DNA of 64,000 nt, taken from contig JAFXLD010000103.1 of NCBI GenBank assembly GCA_017531385.1, positions 49,843 to 113,842 of the forward strand, written 5' to 3'. Shown here piece by piece: positions 15,934 through 24,095 of this stretch. The notes under the pieces were generated by a model, which saw nothing but the letters and a program-made list of their open reading frames with translations, had not been told where the DNA came from and did not search any database. Each line of letters begins with the position of its first letter. Positions within the stretch are counted from its first letter, which is position 1. This DNA is from Clostridia bacterium. GTDB lineage: Bacteria > Bacillota > Clostridia > Oscillospirales > Acutalibacteraceae. A program made the translations under genes and the position numbers.

Positions 15934-16536
15934 ATGCTTGAATCAATAACACAGTTCTGGTATATGTGGGTAGTTCTGCTTGTTCTGATTATTGTTACGG
16001 TGTTTGTTTGCATCAAAGCGTCAAAAGCCGTAAAAAGAAAAAATGAAATAATGGAAAAGCAGCATGAACAACTTAAAAGATATTCTGAATTGATTGAAAA
16101 ATATACATCTCTCACACCTGAAAAGGTACAGAATGCCGATGCAAAAGAGCTTTGTGAGGGCGTTATGTGTGTATTACAGCATCAGATTGAAAAGTCGGAA
16201 AATCCTGATGCAGAATATGAAAACGCAGAAAAATGGCGCAGGGAAGTGTATGCACTGTTCTATTTTGATGAAGATGTGACGTCAGAAAGTCTTTCATACT
16301 TTTTCAGACACAACGGCGGACCTTTGCCGAAAGAAGCCGTAAACGGTATTGAGAGTATCGGCTATGATAAAATTCAGTCTGTTGCATCGCAGATGTATGC
16401 AATGTGTGATGATAAGAATGAAAACGTTTCATTCGACAAAGACAGAATTGCTCAGCTTGATGAAAAGTTCAGAAATCTCTATAACAGTGATGAATTTTTT
16501 GAAAAAATAAAATTGTATATATTGAATGTGGGATAA
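15934..16536 (+). CDS. Membrane-anchored protein with DMP19/DUF4375-like domain
   Basis: 200 aa. One N-terminal transmembrane segment (about 9-30), a coiled-coil-like basic linker (about 33-60), then a domain containing YFFRHNGGPLPKEAVNGI..IGYDK and a late LDEKFRNLYN. That resembles the DMP19 (DUF4375) pattern of a [F/Y]F.NG block followed by AL..IGA and a terminal D..F. Family match is moderate; function unknown. It starts 2 bases after rsmI with GGAGG and is followed by a strong terminator, so it ends the operon. Confidence 0.7.
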   Translation: MLESITQFWYMWVVLLVLIIVTVFVCIKASKAVKRKNEIMEKQHEQLKRYSELIEKYTSLTPEKVQNADAKELCEGVMCVLQHQIEKSENPDAEYENAEKWRREVYALFYFDEDVTSESLSYFFRHNGGPLPKEAVNGIESIGYDKIQSVASQMYAMCDDKNENVSFDKDRIAQLDEKFRNLYNSDEFFEKIKLYILNVG

Positions 16537-16541
16537 TATTT

Positions 16542-16579
16542 TGTGCAGAATCCTTTTGTTGATTCTGCACAATTTTTTT
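16542..16579 (+). terminator. Rho-independent terminator
   Basis: 11-bp stem TGTGCAGAATC/GATTCTGCACA with an 8-base loop, followed by seven T. Ends the rsmI operon. Confidence 0.92.
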
Positions 16580-16614
16580 ATGTATTTTTATACATTCCAT
16601 ATTTTAATAAAAAC

Positions 16615-16643
16615 TTGTTTTTTATTTTTTATTGTTTTATTAT
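16615..16643 (+). promoter_or_regulatory. Possible promoter of the oxidoreductase/epimerase operon
   Basis: TTGTTT, 17-base spacer, TATTAT in a very AT-rich stretch, about 38 bases upstream of the start at 16681. AT richness makes this one weaker than the others. Confidence 0.4.
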
Positions 16644-16680
16644 ATAGGTGTATAATTTTATCCTGAAAGGATGTTGTTTT

Positions 16681-17763
16681 ATGGACAAAAAAGTAAGAAT
16701 CGGCGTTGTTGGTTGCGGCGGTATTGCTAACGGAAAGCACATGCCCAATCTCGCAAAAATTCCCGAAGTTGAAATGGTTGCATTCTGTGACATTATTCCC
16801 GAAAGAGCAGAAAAAGCTGCAAAGAAATTCGGCACAACCGATGCAAAGACATATACAGACTACAAAGATCTTATCAAGGACGAAACAATTGATGTAATTC
16901 ATGTTTGTACTCCCAACCGTTCACACAGCTTTATCACAATTGATTCACTTGAGGCAGGCAAGCACGTAATGTGTGAAAAGCCCATGGCTAAGACTTATGC
17001 AGAAGCAAAGGCTATGTATGAAGCATCTGTCAGAACAGGCAAGCTTCTTTCAATCGGCTATCAGAACAGACAGTGCGGTGAAAACCTCTATGCAAAGGCA
17101 GTCTGCGATGCAGGTGAAATCGGTGAGATTTACTATGCAAAGGCAGTTGCTATCCGCAGAAGAGCTGTTCCCACATGGGGTGTTTTCCTCAATGAATACG
17201 AGCAGGGCGGCGGTCCTCTTATCGATATCGGTACTCATGCTCTTGACCTTACTCTCTGGATGATGAATAACTACAAACCCAAGATGGTTGTCGGTAACAC
17301 ATTCAGAAAACTTGCAAATCAGACAAACACAGCAAACGCATGGGGCGACTGGGATCCCGAAAAGTTCACAGTTGAAGATTCTGCATTCGGCTATATCGTA
17401 ATGGAAAACGGTGCAGTTGTCACACTTGAATCAAGCTGGGCACTCAACGTTGCAGAAGCTCGTGAAGCATGTTTCGTTCTCTGCGGTGACAAGGGCGGTA
17501 TTGACACTCTTGACGACATCCGTGTAAACTACGTCAAGAACGGCAGACAGTGTATCGAAACTCCCAATATGGATTGCGGCGGTGTTGCATTCTATGAGGG
17601 TGATTCAGACGATAATTCATTCATCGACCAGAGAATCTGGATTGATGCAGTTCTCGGCAAGCGTGAACAGTGCGTTAAACCCGAACAGGCAATGGTTGTA
17701 ACTCAGATTCTTGAGGCTATTTATGAATCAGCTAAGACAGGCAAACCCGTTTATATTGACTGA
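16681..17763 (+). CDS. Gfo/Idh/MocA family oxidoreductase
   Basis: NAD(P)-dependent sugar or cyclitol dehydrogenase, 360 aa. Rossmann motif GVVGCGGIANGKH (6-18), then the catalytic-lysine motif CEKPMAKT (about 97-104), then the GIGTHALDL-type segment DIGTHALDLTLWMM in the substrate domain. The ATG at 16681 is preferred over an upstream in-frame ATG because AAAGG is correctly placed. It heads a cluster with three sugar isomerase/epimerase-like genes, which suggests stepwise oxidation and epimerisation of a sugar, such as the 3-keto-glycoside or inositol-type routes known for these pairs. The substrate is not identifiable. Confidence 0.92.
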   Translation: MDKKVRIGVVGCGGIANGKHMPNLAKIPEVEMVAFCDIIPERAEKAAKKFGTTDAKTYTDYKDLIKDETIDVIHVCTPNRSHSFITIDSLEAGKHVMCEKPMAKTYAEAKAMYEASVRTGKLLSIGYQNRQCGENLYAKAVCDAGEIGEIYYAKAVAIRRRAVPTWGVFLNEYEQGGGPLIDIGTHALDLTLWMMNNYKPKMVVGNTFRKLANQTNTANAWGDWDPEKFTVEDSAFGYIVMENGAVVTLESSWALNVAEAREACFVLCGDKGGIDTLDDIRVNYVKNGRQCIETPNMDCGGVAFYEGDSDDNSFIDQRIWIDAVLGKREQCVKPEQAMVVTQILEAIYESAKTGKPVYID

Positions 17764-17778
17764 TAGGAGAGAAAAATT

Positions 17779-18576
17779 ATGATGACACTCGGAATGATTG
17801 AATATTGGAGCGAAGAAGGCTTCAAGCATCTTGCAGACCTGGGACTTCACGCTGTTGAATTCTGTTATAATGACGGTAATAACCCCGATGACCTTATTGC
17901 TCTTATTCCCGATATCAAAAAATGGAGTGAACAGTACGATGTTAAGGTTCTCTCAATCGGCAGATGGGGTGCTGACAAAATCGCAGATGACGGTACCATT
18001 ATTGAAGAAGAACTTCAGAATACATATAAACTCATTGATGTTTGTGCTGAACTCGGTTGTCCTGTTTTCAATACAGGCGTAAACGAAGTTGAAGACAAGT
18101 CATTCTTTGATAACTGTGATTATGCCGTTGAATTCCTTTCAAAGGTATGTGCATACGGCAAAGAAAAGGGCGTTAAGATTGCCTGCTACAACTGCGACTG
18201 GAGCAACTTTGTAAGAGAGCCCAAGGCATGGCTTGCAATTATGAGTCGTGTACGTGATCTCGGCATCAAATATGACCCTTCACATTGTATCAATTCAGGC
18301 TCAGGCAAATACCTTGAAGAAATCAATGAATGGGCAGACAGAATCTATCACTTCCATATCAAGGGTACAATCAATATAAACGGTGACCACGTTGATGATC
18401 CTCCCGCAGGTCTTGATATGGTAGACTGGCGTCAGATTATGGGACTTCTCTATGAATACAAATATGACGGTATGCTTTCAATTGAGCCCCACTCAGGCAC
18501 ATGGCAGGGTGACCTCGGTGAATGGGGCATAAAACTCACAATCGACTATATGTCAAAGATGATTTTTCCGGGGTGA
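17779..18576 (+). CDS. Sugar phosphate isomerase/epimerase (TIM barrel), first
   Basis: 265-residue xylose-isomerase-like/AP endonuclease 2 family TIM barrel. Family marks are GLHAVEFC at strand 1, YDPSHCINSG (a metal ligand in the D-x-x-H position) and FHIKGTI near the end of the barrel. Family members bind a divalent metal and interconvert keto and aldo sugars or their epimers. It lies 15 bases after the oxidoreductase (AGGAGA ribosome site) and 4 bases before the next isomerase. Specific substrate unknown. Confidence 0.88.
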   Translation: MMTLGMIEYWSEEGFKHLADLGLHAVEFCYNDGNNPDDLIALIPDIKKWSEQYDVKVLSIGRWGADKIADDGTIIEEELQNTYKLIDVCAELGCPVFNTGVNEVEDKSFFDNCDYAVEFLSKVCAYGKEKGVKIACYNCDWSNFVREPKAWLAIMSRVRDLGIKYDPSHCINSGSGKYLEEINEWADRIYHFHIKGTININGDHVDDPPAGLDMVDWRQIMGLLYEYKYDGMLSIEPHSGTWQGDLGEWGIKLTIDYMSKMIFPG

Positions 18577-18580
18577 TAAA

Positions 18581-19294
18581 ATGAAATTAGCAGTACAGTT
18601 ATATTCACTTCGTGATATGATAAACAGCGGAGATGATTTTCTTAAAATTCTTGAAGAAGTGAAAAAACTCGGTTTCGACGGTGTTGAGTTTGCAGGTTAT
18701 CACGGACTTTCAGCAGAAACAATCAAGGCAAAGCTCGATGAGCTCGGACTTGTTCCCGTTGGTTGTCATATAGGTCTTGACGATTTCAAGGATGACAAAA
18801 TCGAAGAAACAGTCAGATTCCACAAGACTCTCGGCGTTCTTAACTGCGGTATCGGCGGTGCTCCTCACGATACTGTGGAAGACTGTGAATACGGTGCCGA
18901 ACTTCTCGCAAAGGGAAGTGCAGCACTTGGTGTTCCCACATATTATCACAACCATACAGAGGAGTTTGCACCTCTTGCAAACGGCAAAACTGCAATGGAG
19001 ATTTTTGCTGAAAAGACAAAGCTTGAGCTTGATACATACTGGAGCTTCTGCGCAGGTATGGATAACTACAAGTATATCAGCGAAAACATTGATGATATCA
19101 TTCTTCTTCACATCAAGGACGGTATCGACGGCAAGCCCACAGCACTCACAGAGGGTAACAATGACCTTGATGCTATTATCAGAGCAGCAAAGGACAATAA
19201 CATTGAATGGGTTATTCTTGAAAATGATGATCCTGTACCCGACGGCCTTTCTGATGTTACAAGAAGTATGAAGTATCTTCAGAGTGTGAAATAA
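18581..19294 (+). CDS. Sugar phosphate isomerase/epimerase (TIM barrel), second
   Basis: 237-residue member of the same TIM-barrel superfamily but another subgroup: it opens with MKLAVQLYSLRD and has GFDGVEFAGYHG, YYHNHTEEF (metal ligands), ELDTYWSFCAG and LLHIKDG. This is the pattern of the IolE/IolI-type branch, usually partners of Gfo/Idh/MocA dehydrogenases. A GGGGTGA ribosome site overlaps the end of the upstream gene. A palindromic repeat begins directly at its stop codon. Confidence 0.88.
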   Translation: MKLAVQLYSLRDMINSGDDFLKILEEVKKLGFDGVEFAGYHGLSAETIKAKLDELGLVPVGCHIGLDDFKDDKIEETVRFHKTLGVLNCGIGGAPHDTVEDCEYGAELLAKGSAALGVPTYYHNHTEEFAPLANGKTAMEIFAEKTKLELDTYWSFCAGMDNYKYISENIDDIILLHIKDGIDGKPTALTEGNNDLDAIIRAAKDNNIEWVILENDDPVPDGLSDVTRSMKYLQSVK

Positions 19295-19424
19295 ATTCGC
19301 AATTCGCAATGCGTAATTCGCAATTAAGGAAAAGGCTTTGCCTTTTGAACCATTATAATATGGGGTTTAAGGGGTGATAACCCCTTCCGAAATTGCGAAT
19401 TGAGAATTTAGAATTGCAAATTAT
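19294..19424. repeat. Intergenic palindromic (MITE-like) repeat A
   Basis: About 130 bp with imperfect terminal inverted repeats made of reiterated AATTCGCAATTCGCAAT units on the left and their complement (GAAATTGCGAATTGAG..) on the right. Between them are two perfect internal hairpins, AAAAGGC-TTT-GCCTTTT and AAGGGG..CCCCTT. It separates two isomerase genes. It shares its plan, not its sequence, with the repeat at 36089-36281. Confidence 0.75.
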
Positions 19425-19452
19425 AACATTAAATGATAATAGAGGTTAAGTT

Positions 19453-20418
19453 ATGAAATTAGGTGTCTTTACCACTCTTCTGAGCAATCTCAGCCTTGAA
19501 GAGTCACTTAAATATTTTAAATCCCTTGGCATTGAAGCAGTTGAAATCGGCTGCGGCGGTTATCCTGGTAATGCACATGCAAATCCCGAAATTCTTCTGA
19601 ATGATGACAAAGCACTCGACACATTCAAAGGTCTTATCAAGGATTATGATGTTGAAATCAGTGCTCTGAGCTGTCACGGTAACCCCGTACATCCCGACAA
19701 GGCAACTGCCAAGTATTTTGATGAAACAATCAAGAATACAATTCTCCTTGCAGAAAAATTGGGACTTCATCAGATTAATACTTTCTCAGGCTGTCCCGGT
19801 GACTGCGAAACAGCAAAATATCCCAACTGGGTAACTTGTCCCTGGCCTGATGATTTCGGCAAAATCCTCGACTGGCAGTGGAATGATGTTCTCATTCCTT
19901 ACTGGAAAGACACAGTCGAATTTGCAAAGGCTCACGGTGTTGACAAGATTGCATTTGAAATGCATCCCGGATTCTGCGTTTATAACACAGACACAATGCT
20001 TCGTATCAGAGAAGCTGTAGGTCCCGAGCTTGGTGCAAACTTCGATCCCAGCCACCTTATCTGGCAGGGAATGGAGCCTGTTGCAGTTATCAGAGCACTT
20101 TGCGATGCTATTTTCCATGTTCACGCTAAAGATACAAAGATGGATAAGTATAACACAGCAAGAACAGGTGTGCTTGATACAAAGCCTTACAGCGATGAAA
20201 TCAACCGTGCATGGATTTTCCGCTCCGTCGGTTACGGCAACGACGAAGTTTACTGGAAAGATATCGTTTCAAATCTCCGTCTTGTGGGTTATGACCATGT
20301 TCTTTCAATTGAACACGAAGACTCTCTTATGAGCCAGAATGAAGGTCTTTCAAAGGCTGTTGAAATGCTTAAACGTGTATTAATTAAAGAAAACCCCGCA
20401 GAGATGTGGTGGGCATAA
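19453..20418 (+). CDS. Sugar phosphate isomerase/epimerase (TIM barrel), third
   Basis: 321-residue TIM-barrel protein of the xylose-isomerase-like superfamily, longer than its two neighbours. GIEAVEIGCGGYPG, SCHGNPVHP, EMHPGFCVYN, NFDPSHLIWQG and HVHAKDTK supply the expected metal-ligand E, D, H, E set. It begins after repeat A with its own ribosome site (AGAGGTTAA), so it may be co-transcribed with the upstream cluster or separated from it by the repeat. Probably acts on the same sugar pathway. Substrate unknown. Confidence 0.88.
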   Translation: MKLGVFTTLLSNLSLEESLKYFKSLGIEAVEIGCGGYPGNAHANPEILLNDDKALDTFKGLIKDYDVEISALSCHGNPVHPDKATAKYFDETIKNTILLAEKLGLHQINTFSGCPGDCETAKYPNWVTCPWPDDFGKILDWQWNDVLIPYWKDTVEFAKAHGVDKIAFEMHPGFCVYNTDTMLRIREAVGPELGANFDPSHLIWQGMEPVAVIRALCDAIFHVHAKDTKMDKYNTARTGVLDTKPYSDEINRAWIFRSVGYGNDEVYWKDIVSNLRLVGYDHVLSIEHEDSLMSQNEGLSKAVEMLKRVLIKENPAEMWWA

Positions 20419-20530
20419 AATGAAACTCAGGTGCAGGGAGTAATCCTTGTACCTTTTTTCTTTCAGACTATTTATTTTTTTGTTTTTATATGCTACAATC
20501 AAATCAGAAATAAAAAAAGCGGTGATAAAA

Positions 20531-21211
20531 ATGAAAAAATTCAAAACTGCATTCATAGGTATTGTTCTTATTGCGGCAGGAGTACTGTTTGCATTGAAAG
20601 CACTTGATATAATTCAGTTTGATATTTTCTTTGACGGATGGTGGACATTGTTTATAATTATTCCATGTGCATTGGGTATCATAACCGAAAAGGATAAAAC
20701 CGGCTGTCTTATTGGTACTGCCATAGGTGTTTTTTTGCTGCTGTGGAGCAGAAAAATTCTCCCATTTGATTTATTGTGGAAACTTCTCATACCCGTTGTT
20801 ATTGTTATAATCGGTGCAAAAATGGTCATTTCATCCCTTTTTGGAAATAAGGCAAATGATGTTTTTGAAAAAATGCAAAACGACGGAAAAACACCCGACA
20901 ACGGTTTTGCAGCTTTTTCGGGGCAGGATATGAACTACTCAGGCAGAGTTTTTGAGGGAGCAGAACTCAATGCAATATTCGGCGGTGTGAAATGTGATTT
21001 GCGTGACGCTGTTATTGAAAAGGATTGCGCAATAAAGTTTTCTGCTGTTTTCGGCGGTATCACGGTATTTGTTCCCGATAATGTGAATGTGAAAATTCAG
21101 TCTACATCTCTTTTTGGCGGGGTTGATGATAAATCAAAGAATAAAAATAACAATACCGTAACCGTTTATTTAAAAGGCTTGTGTCTGTTCGGAGGAGTTG
21201 ATGTAAAATGA
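20531..21211 (+). CDS. LiaF-like membrane protein
   Basis: 226-residue protein with an N-terminal set of three to four short transmembrane segments (about 7-110, LiaI/LiaF-like) and a C-terminal domain of repeated short strands with the signature FGG (AIFGGVKCDLR, FSAVFGGITVFVPDNV, SLFGGVD, CLFGGVDVK). This is the LiaF C-terminal 'cell wall-active antibiotics response' domain. In Bacillus, LiaF restrains the LiaRS envelope-stress system; here no histidine kinase is adjacent. The ATG at 20531 has GGTGAT upstream and replaces a longer, AT-rich extension. It overlaps the next gene by 4 bases. Confidence 0.85.
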   Translation: MKKFKTAFIGIVLIAAGVLFALKALDIIQFDIFFDGWWTLFIIIPCALGIITEKDKTGCLIGTAIGVFLLLWSRKILPFDLLWKLLIPVVIVIIGAKMVISSLFGNKANDVFEKMQNDGKTPDNGFAAFSGQDMNYSGRVFEGAELNAIFGGVKCDLRDAVIEKDCAIKFSAVFGGITVFVPDNVNVKIQSTSLFGGVDDKSKNKNNNTVTVYLKGLCLFGGVDVK

Positions 21212-22029
21212 AATCATGGCAAAAAACCGTAAAATATATCGCAATTGCGTTTGCAGTTGTTCTGATTTGTGGGATTTTTGCAGGGATTTTCGGCATATTG
21301 GGTGCTGTAAATTTTGTTAACGGAATAGGCAGTAAGATGACAGAAGCTCCGCTTCTGGTAGAAAATGCAGTTTTTTCTGTCAGTGATAAAGCAATGAACC
21401 TTGATGTTGAATTGGGTGTTGTGAAATTCTCAGTCAAGACGGATGTAACGTTCCGTGTTGAAACAAATCTTGATAATATCATTGTAACGGAATACGGAAA
21501 TAAACTTAAAATAGAAGAAAAAAATGTTTACAAGAATTATCCGTCAGGAGCATTTGTTGCATTGTATGTGCCGGACAATTTTGTTTTTGAAGAGGTTGAA
21601 ATTAATGCCGGTGCAGGAAATGTTGCGATTGAAAAAATTTATGCGGCAGATATTGATTTTGATCTGGGTGCAGGTATGTTAGAGATTGGTTACCTTTCTT
21701 CTGCACGGAAAACTGAGATTTCAGGCGGTGTCGGAGATATTGTAATAAAGAACGCAAATCTCAATAATCCAAATATTACAACCGGAGTGGGAGAGTTTGT
21801 TTTTAACGGCGGTATAACAGGCTTTGCTTCTTTTGAACTGGGTGTAGGTAATGCCGATATAACTGTTTCGGGTGATAAGGATGACTATACTGTTGATGTT
21901 TCAAAGGGCTTAGGCTTGGTTTATGTTGATGGAAGCAATGTTGATGACAGTACTGTTATCGGGGATGGTGTAAACACGCTTAACGTTTCCGGCGGTATCG
22001 GAAAAATAAAAATCACCTTTAACGGTTAA
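21208..22029 (+). CDS. DUF4097-type membrane-anchored beta-repeat protein
   Basis: 273 aa with one N-terminal transmembrane segment (about 9-36) and an extracytoplasmic part of repeated short beta strands (NAGAGNVAIEKI, DLGAGMLEIGYL, SGGVGDIVIKN, TGVGEFVFNGG, ELGVGNADI), the parallel beta-helix pattern of DUF4097 / LiaG-like proteins. Coupled by ATGA to the LiaF-like gene. The pair is probably an envelope-sensing or structural module. Ligand unknown. Confidence 0.82.
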   Translation: MKSWQKTVKYIAIAFAVVLICGIFAGIFGILGAVNFVNGIGSKMTEAPLLVENAVFSVSDKAMNLDVELGVVKFSVKTDVTFRVETNLDNIIVTEYGNKLKIEEKNVYKNYPSGAFVALYVPDNFVFEEVEINAGAGNVAIEKIYAADIDFDLGAGMLEIGYLSSARKTEISGGVGDIVIKNANLNNPNITTGVGEFVFNGGITGFASFELGVGNADITVSGDKDDYTVDVSKGLGLVYVDGSNVDDSTVIGDGVNTLNVSGGIGKIKITFNG

Positions 22030-22036
22030 AGGCGAT
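22001..22036 (-). terminator. Probable terminator of the GH36-GT4-GT2 operon
   Basis: Stem CCTTTAA/TTAAAGG, extended by three more pairs outside one mismatch. On the minus strand it is followed by a T-rich tract (GATTTTTATTTTT). It overlaps the end of the convergent DUF4097 gene. Confidence 0.55.
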
Positions 22037-22057
22037 TAATGTGAATTTGTGCTTTTG

Positions 22058-23062
22058 TTATTTTCTGAATTTCAGAAATAACGGAAGCATATTTTTTTGT
22101 ATAAAAGCTGTTGCAAATGCGAAAAAAAAGTTAAGATTTACATTTTCACTTTTTATGATTTTTCTTATTATTTCATTGACACCGTTTTGTTTTTCTGACA
22201 TTGCTTGTTTTACAGCATCGTCTGTTACAATTGTTTTTATTTGCTGTTTTTTCTCTTTATTATTGAGATTACAGTTGTCTGCAAAAAGAACTGTCATGCA
22301 TGACACGATATTTTTAAGGAACATATAATCAGCCGTGGATTTATCTTTGCAAAGATGTGAATAGTAACGGTTGATTTCCTTGCAGGCATTGAATTTTTCG
22401 GGAATATAGCCCGAAATCAGACTGACGGATTTGTCGATATTGTAGTTATAAAGCACATCGGAAATGGTTTTTACCACAGGATAATTTTTCAGCACATCTG
22501 CATTAAAAATTCTGTCTTCGCCGTATCTGTAATCCTTAAAAAGAATGTTATTTTTCAGAAGAAAATCTTTTTTGTATGCCTTGTTCCACACCTGATTGAG
22601 AAGATTGTTTCTGTAATATTCATCTACGGAAAAAGGGGAGTCGAGTGAGTAAATTTTATCTTCTGCTCTGCTGAGGAAATTCTGCCTGAAACCGAAAATG
22701 AGTAAATCAGTGTTATCTGTCAGGTTTTGCATAACCATTTCGTAAGCGTTCTCAGAGAAAGTGTCATCGCTGTCAAGAAACATGAGAAAATCACCCGAAG
22801 CCTTGCTTATGCCGAAATTTCTCGCATTTGCAGGGCCTGAGTTTTTTATTCTTTCTGAAACAATACAACTGAATTGTTTTTTTAGGCTGTCAATTACATC
22901 AGGTGTTTCATCTGTTGAACCATCGTCAATGATAATAATTTCCGTGTCCTTAAAATTTTCAGCAACCGAGAAAACGGCTGCTGAAAGTGTGTCTTTGCAG
23001 TTGTATGCAGGAATAATTACACTTAAAAGCAAATTTCCCACCTCAACGGTCAAACAGCTCAT
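22058..23062 (-). CDS. Family 2 glycosyltransferase
   Basis: GT2 (GT-A fold) transferase, 334 aa. SVIIPAYNCKDTL, IIIIDDGSTDETP (nucleotide-binding Asp) and MFLDSDDTF (DxD) are diagnostic. It probably adds a sugar to a surface polysaccharide or lipid. The ATG at 23062 overlaps the end of the GT4 gene by 20 bases; a TTG at 23032 directly after GAGGTGGG would give a protein starting at LLLSVIIP and is an equally good start. Last gene of the minus-strand operon with GH36 and GT4. Confidence 0.88.
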   Translation of the reverse strand: MSCLTVEVGNLLLSVIIPAYNCKDTLSAAVFSVAENFKDTEIIIIDDGSTDETPDVIDSLKKQFSCIVSERIKNSGPANARNFGISKASGDFLMFLDSDDTFSENAYEMVMQNLTDNTDLLIFGFRQNFLSRAEDKIYSLDSPFSVDEYYRNNLLNQVWNKAYKKDFLLKNNILFKDYRYGEDRIFNADVLKNYPVVKTISDVLYNYNIDKSVSLISGYIPEKFNACKEINRYYSHLCKDKSTADYMFLKNIVSCMTVLFADNCNLNNKEKKQQIKTIVTDDAVKQAMSEKQNGVNEIIRKIIKSENVNLNFFFAFATAFIQKNMLPLFLKFRK

Positions 23063-24095
23063 AGAGACTGTTTTTGATTTTTAAATTATAATAATCAAGG
23101 CTGTCAAGCTGTTTTATGTGTTTTTTCTGATTTATGATTGCGTTTTCAATATCATCGCAGCCTTCAAGGGCTTCGTTGTATTTTTCAAGATGCTTTTCAA
23201 AAATCAGATCAAGTCCCAGTGCTTTTGCTTCCCAGAGTACCATTCCCTGTCCTTCGTGCCTTGATGTAAGAATGAGTGCGTCCATCTGAGCCATGTATGG
23301 ATAAGGGTTTTCAACAGCATCGATAACCGTGACGAAATCATTCAGATTCTGATTTTCGATCTGCTGTGAAATCTTAAGTCCCTCCGGACCGGATCCGAGA
23401 AGATAGAGATGGATGTCATGTCTTTTTTCAACAGCTCTTGCGAAATAGTCAAGCAGTATATCAATGCCTTTCTGATGAGTGAATCTGCCCACAAAAATGA
23501 AATTGGTAATATCCGGCTCAACTCTGAAATCAACATTTTCACGGCTTTTAAGAATAAGCTGATGAGTATTGATTACATTGGGAATAACTGTGATTTTTGT
23601 GTCATAAAGATCGGTCATTTCTCTGAACGGGTCAACTATGCCTTTTGATACGGCAACAAATTCATCGTAATATTTGAATTTGTTTTTGAACATCGACCAG
23701 AGAATACGGTATTTGCGGGAATTTTTGTGCTCAATTTCAACGTCATTGTGAATCCACATTATGCGTTTTTTTGCTTTGACAGCTATGGTGCACAACGCAC
23801 ATTCGTTGCTGTAGCTGTTGAAGTCAATTGCAAGGTCATATTCCTTGTCCGGCAGATCATATATGAACATTTTTCTTAAAATATCGAATATGATCAGCCT
23901 GTTCAGATAAAACAGAGGACGCAGAATATGAAGATTTACGTTTTTGAGTTCACTGATATTACATATTTCCGGCTCTGCAAAAAGGAATAAATCAACTTCA
24001 TAGCAGGACAGATCCATATTTGTCAGCATATTGAGAAGGGATCGCTGAATACCGCCTATGCTCAGATCTTTCTGAAAAATAGCTATTTTTTTCAT
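23043..24095 (-). CDS. Family 4 glycosyltransferase
   Basis: Retaining GT-B glycosyltransferase, 350 aa. The N-terminus has KDLSIGGIQRSL, a variant of the glycine-rich acceptor loop. The C-terminal donor domain has FVGRFTHQKGID (about 198-209), LLGSGPE, and SRHEGQGMVLWEAKALGL, the E-x7-E-type nucleotide-sugar motif. Start overlaps the GH36 stop by 4 bases (ATGA), indicating coupling. Acceptor and donor unknown. Confidence 0.9.
   Translation of the reverse strand: MKKIAIFQKDLSIGGIQRSLLNMLTNMDLSCYEVDLFLFAEPEICNISELKNVNLHILRPLFYLNRLIIFDILRKMFIYDLPDKEYDLAIDFNSYSNECALCTIAVKAKKRIMWIHNDVEIEHKNSRKYRILWSMFKNKFKYYDEFVAVSKGIVDPFREMTDLYDTKITVIPNVINTHQLILKSRENVDFRVEPDITNFIFVGRFTHQKGIDILLDYFARAVEKRHDIHLYLLGSGPEGLKISQQIENQNLNDFVTVIDAVENPYPYMAQMDALILTSRHEGQGMVLWEAKALGLDLIFEKHLEKYNEALEGCDDIENAIINQKKHIKQLDSLDYYNLKIKNSLYELFDR

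Noticed and set aside
18710-19309. 199-codon antisense ORF under the second isomerase
   Set aside because: Shadow of the isomerase gene in a frame rich in Cys and Ile, no ribosome site.
22041-22328. 95-codon plus-strand ORF near the GT2 gene end
   Set aside because: Mostly antisense to GT2 coding sequence; the amino-acid mix (Phe, Ser, Cys) is that of an antisense frame.
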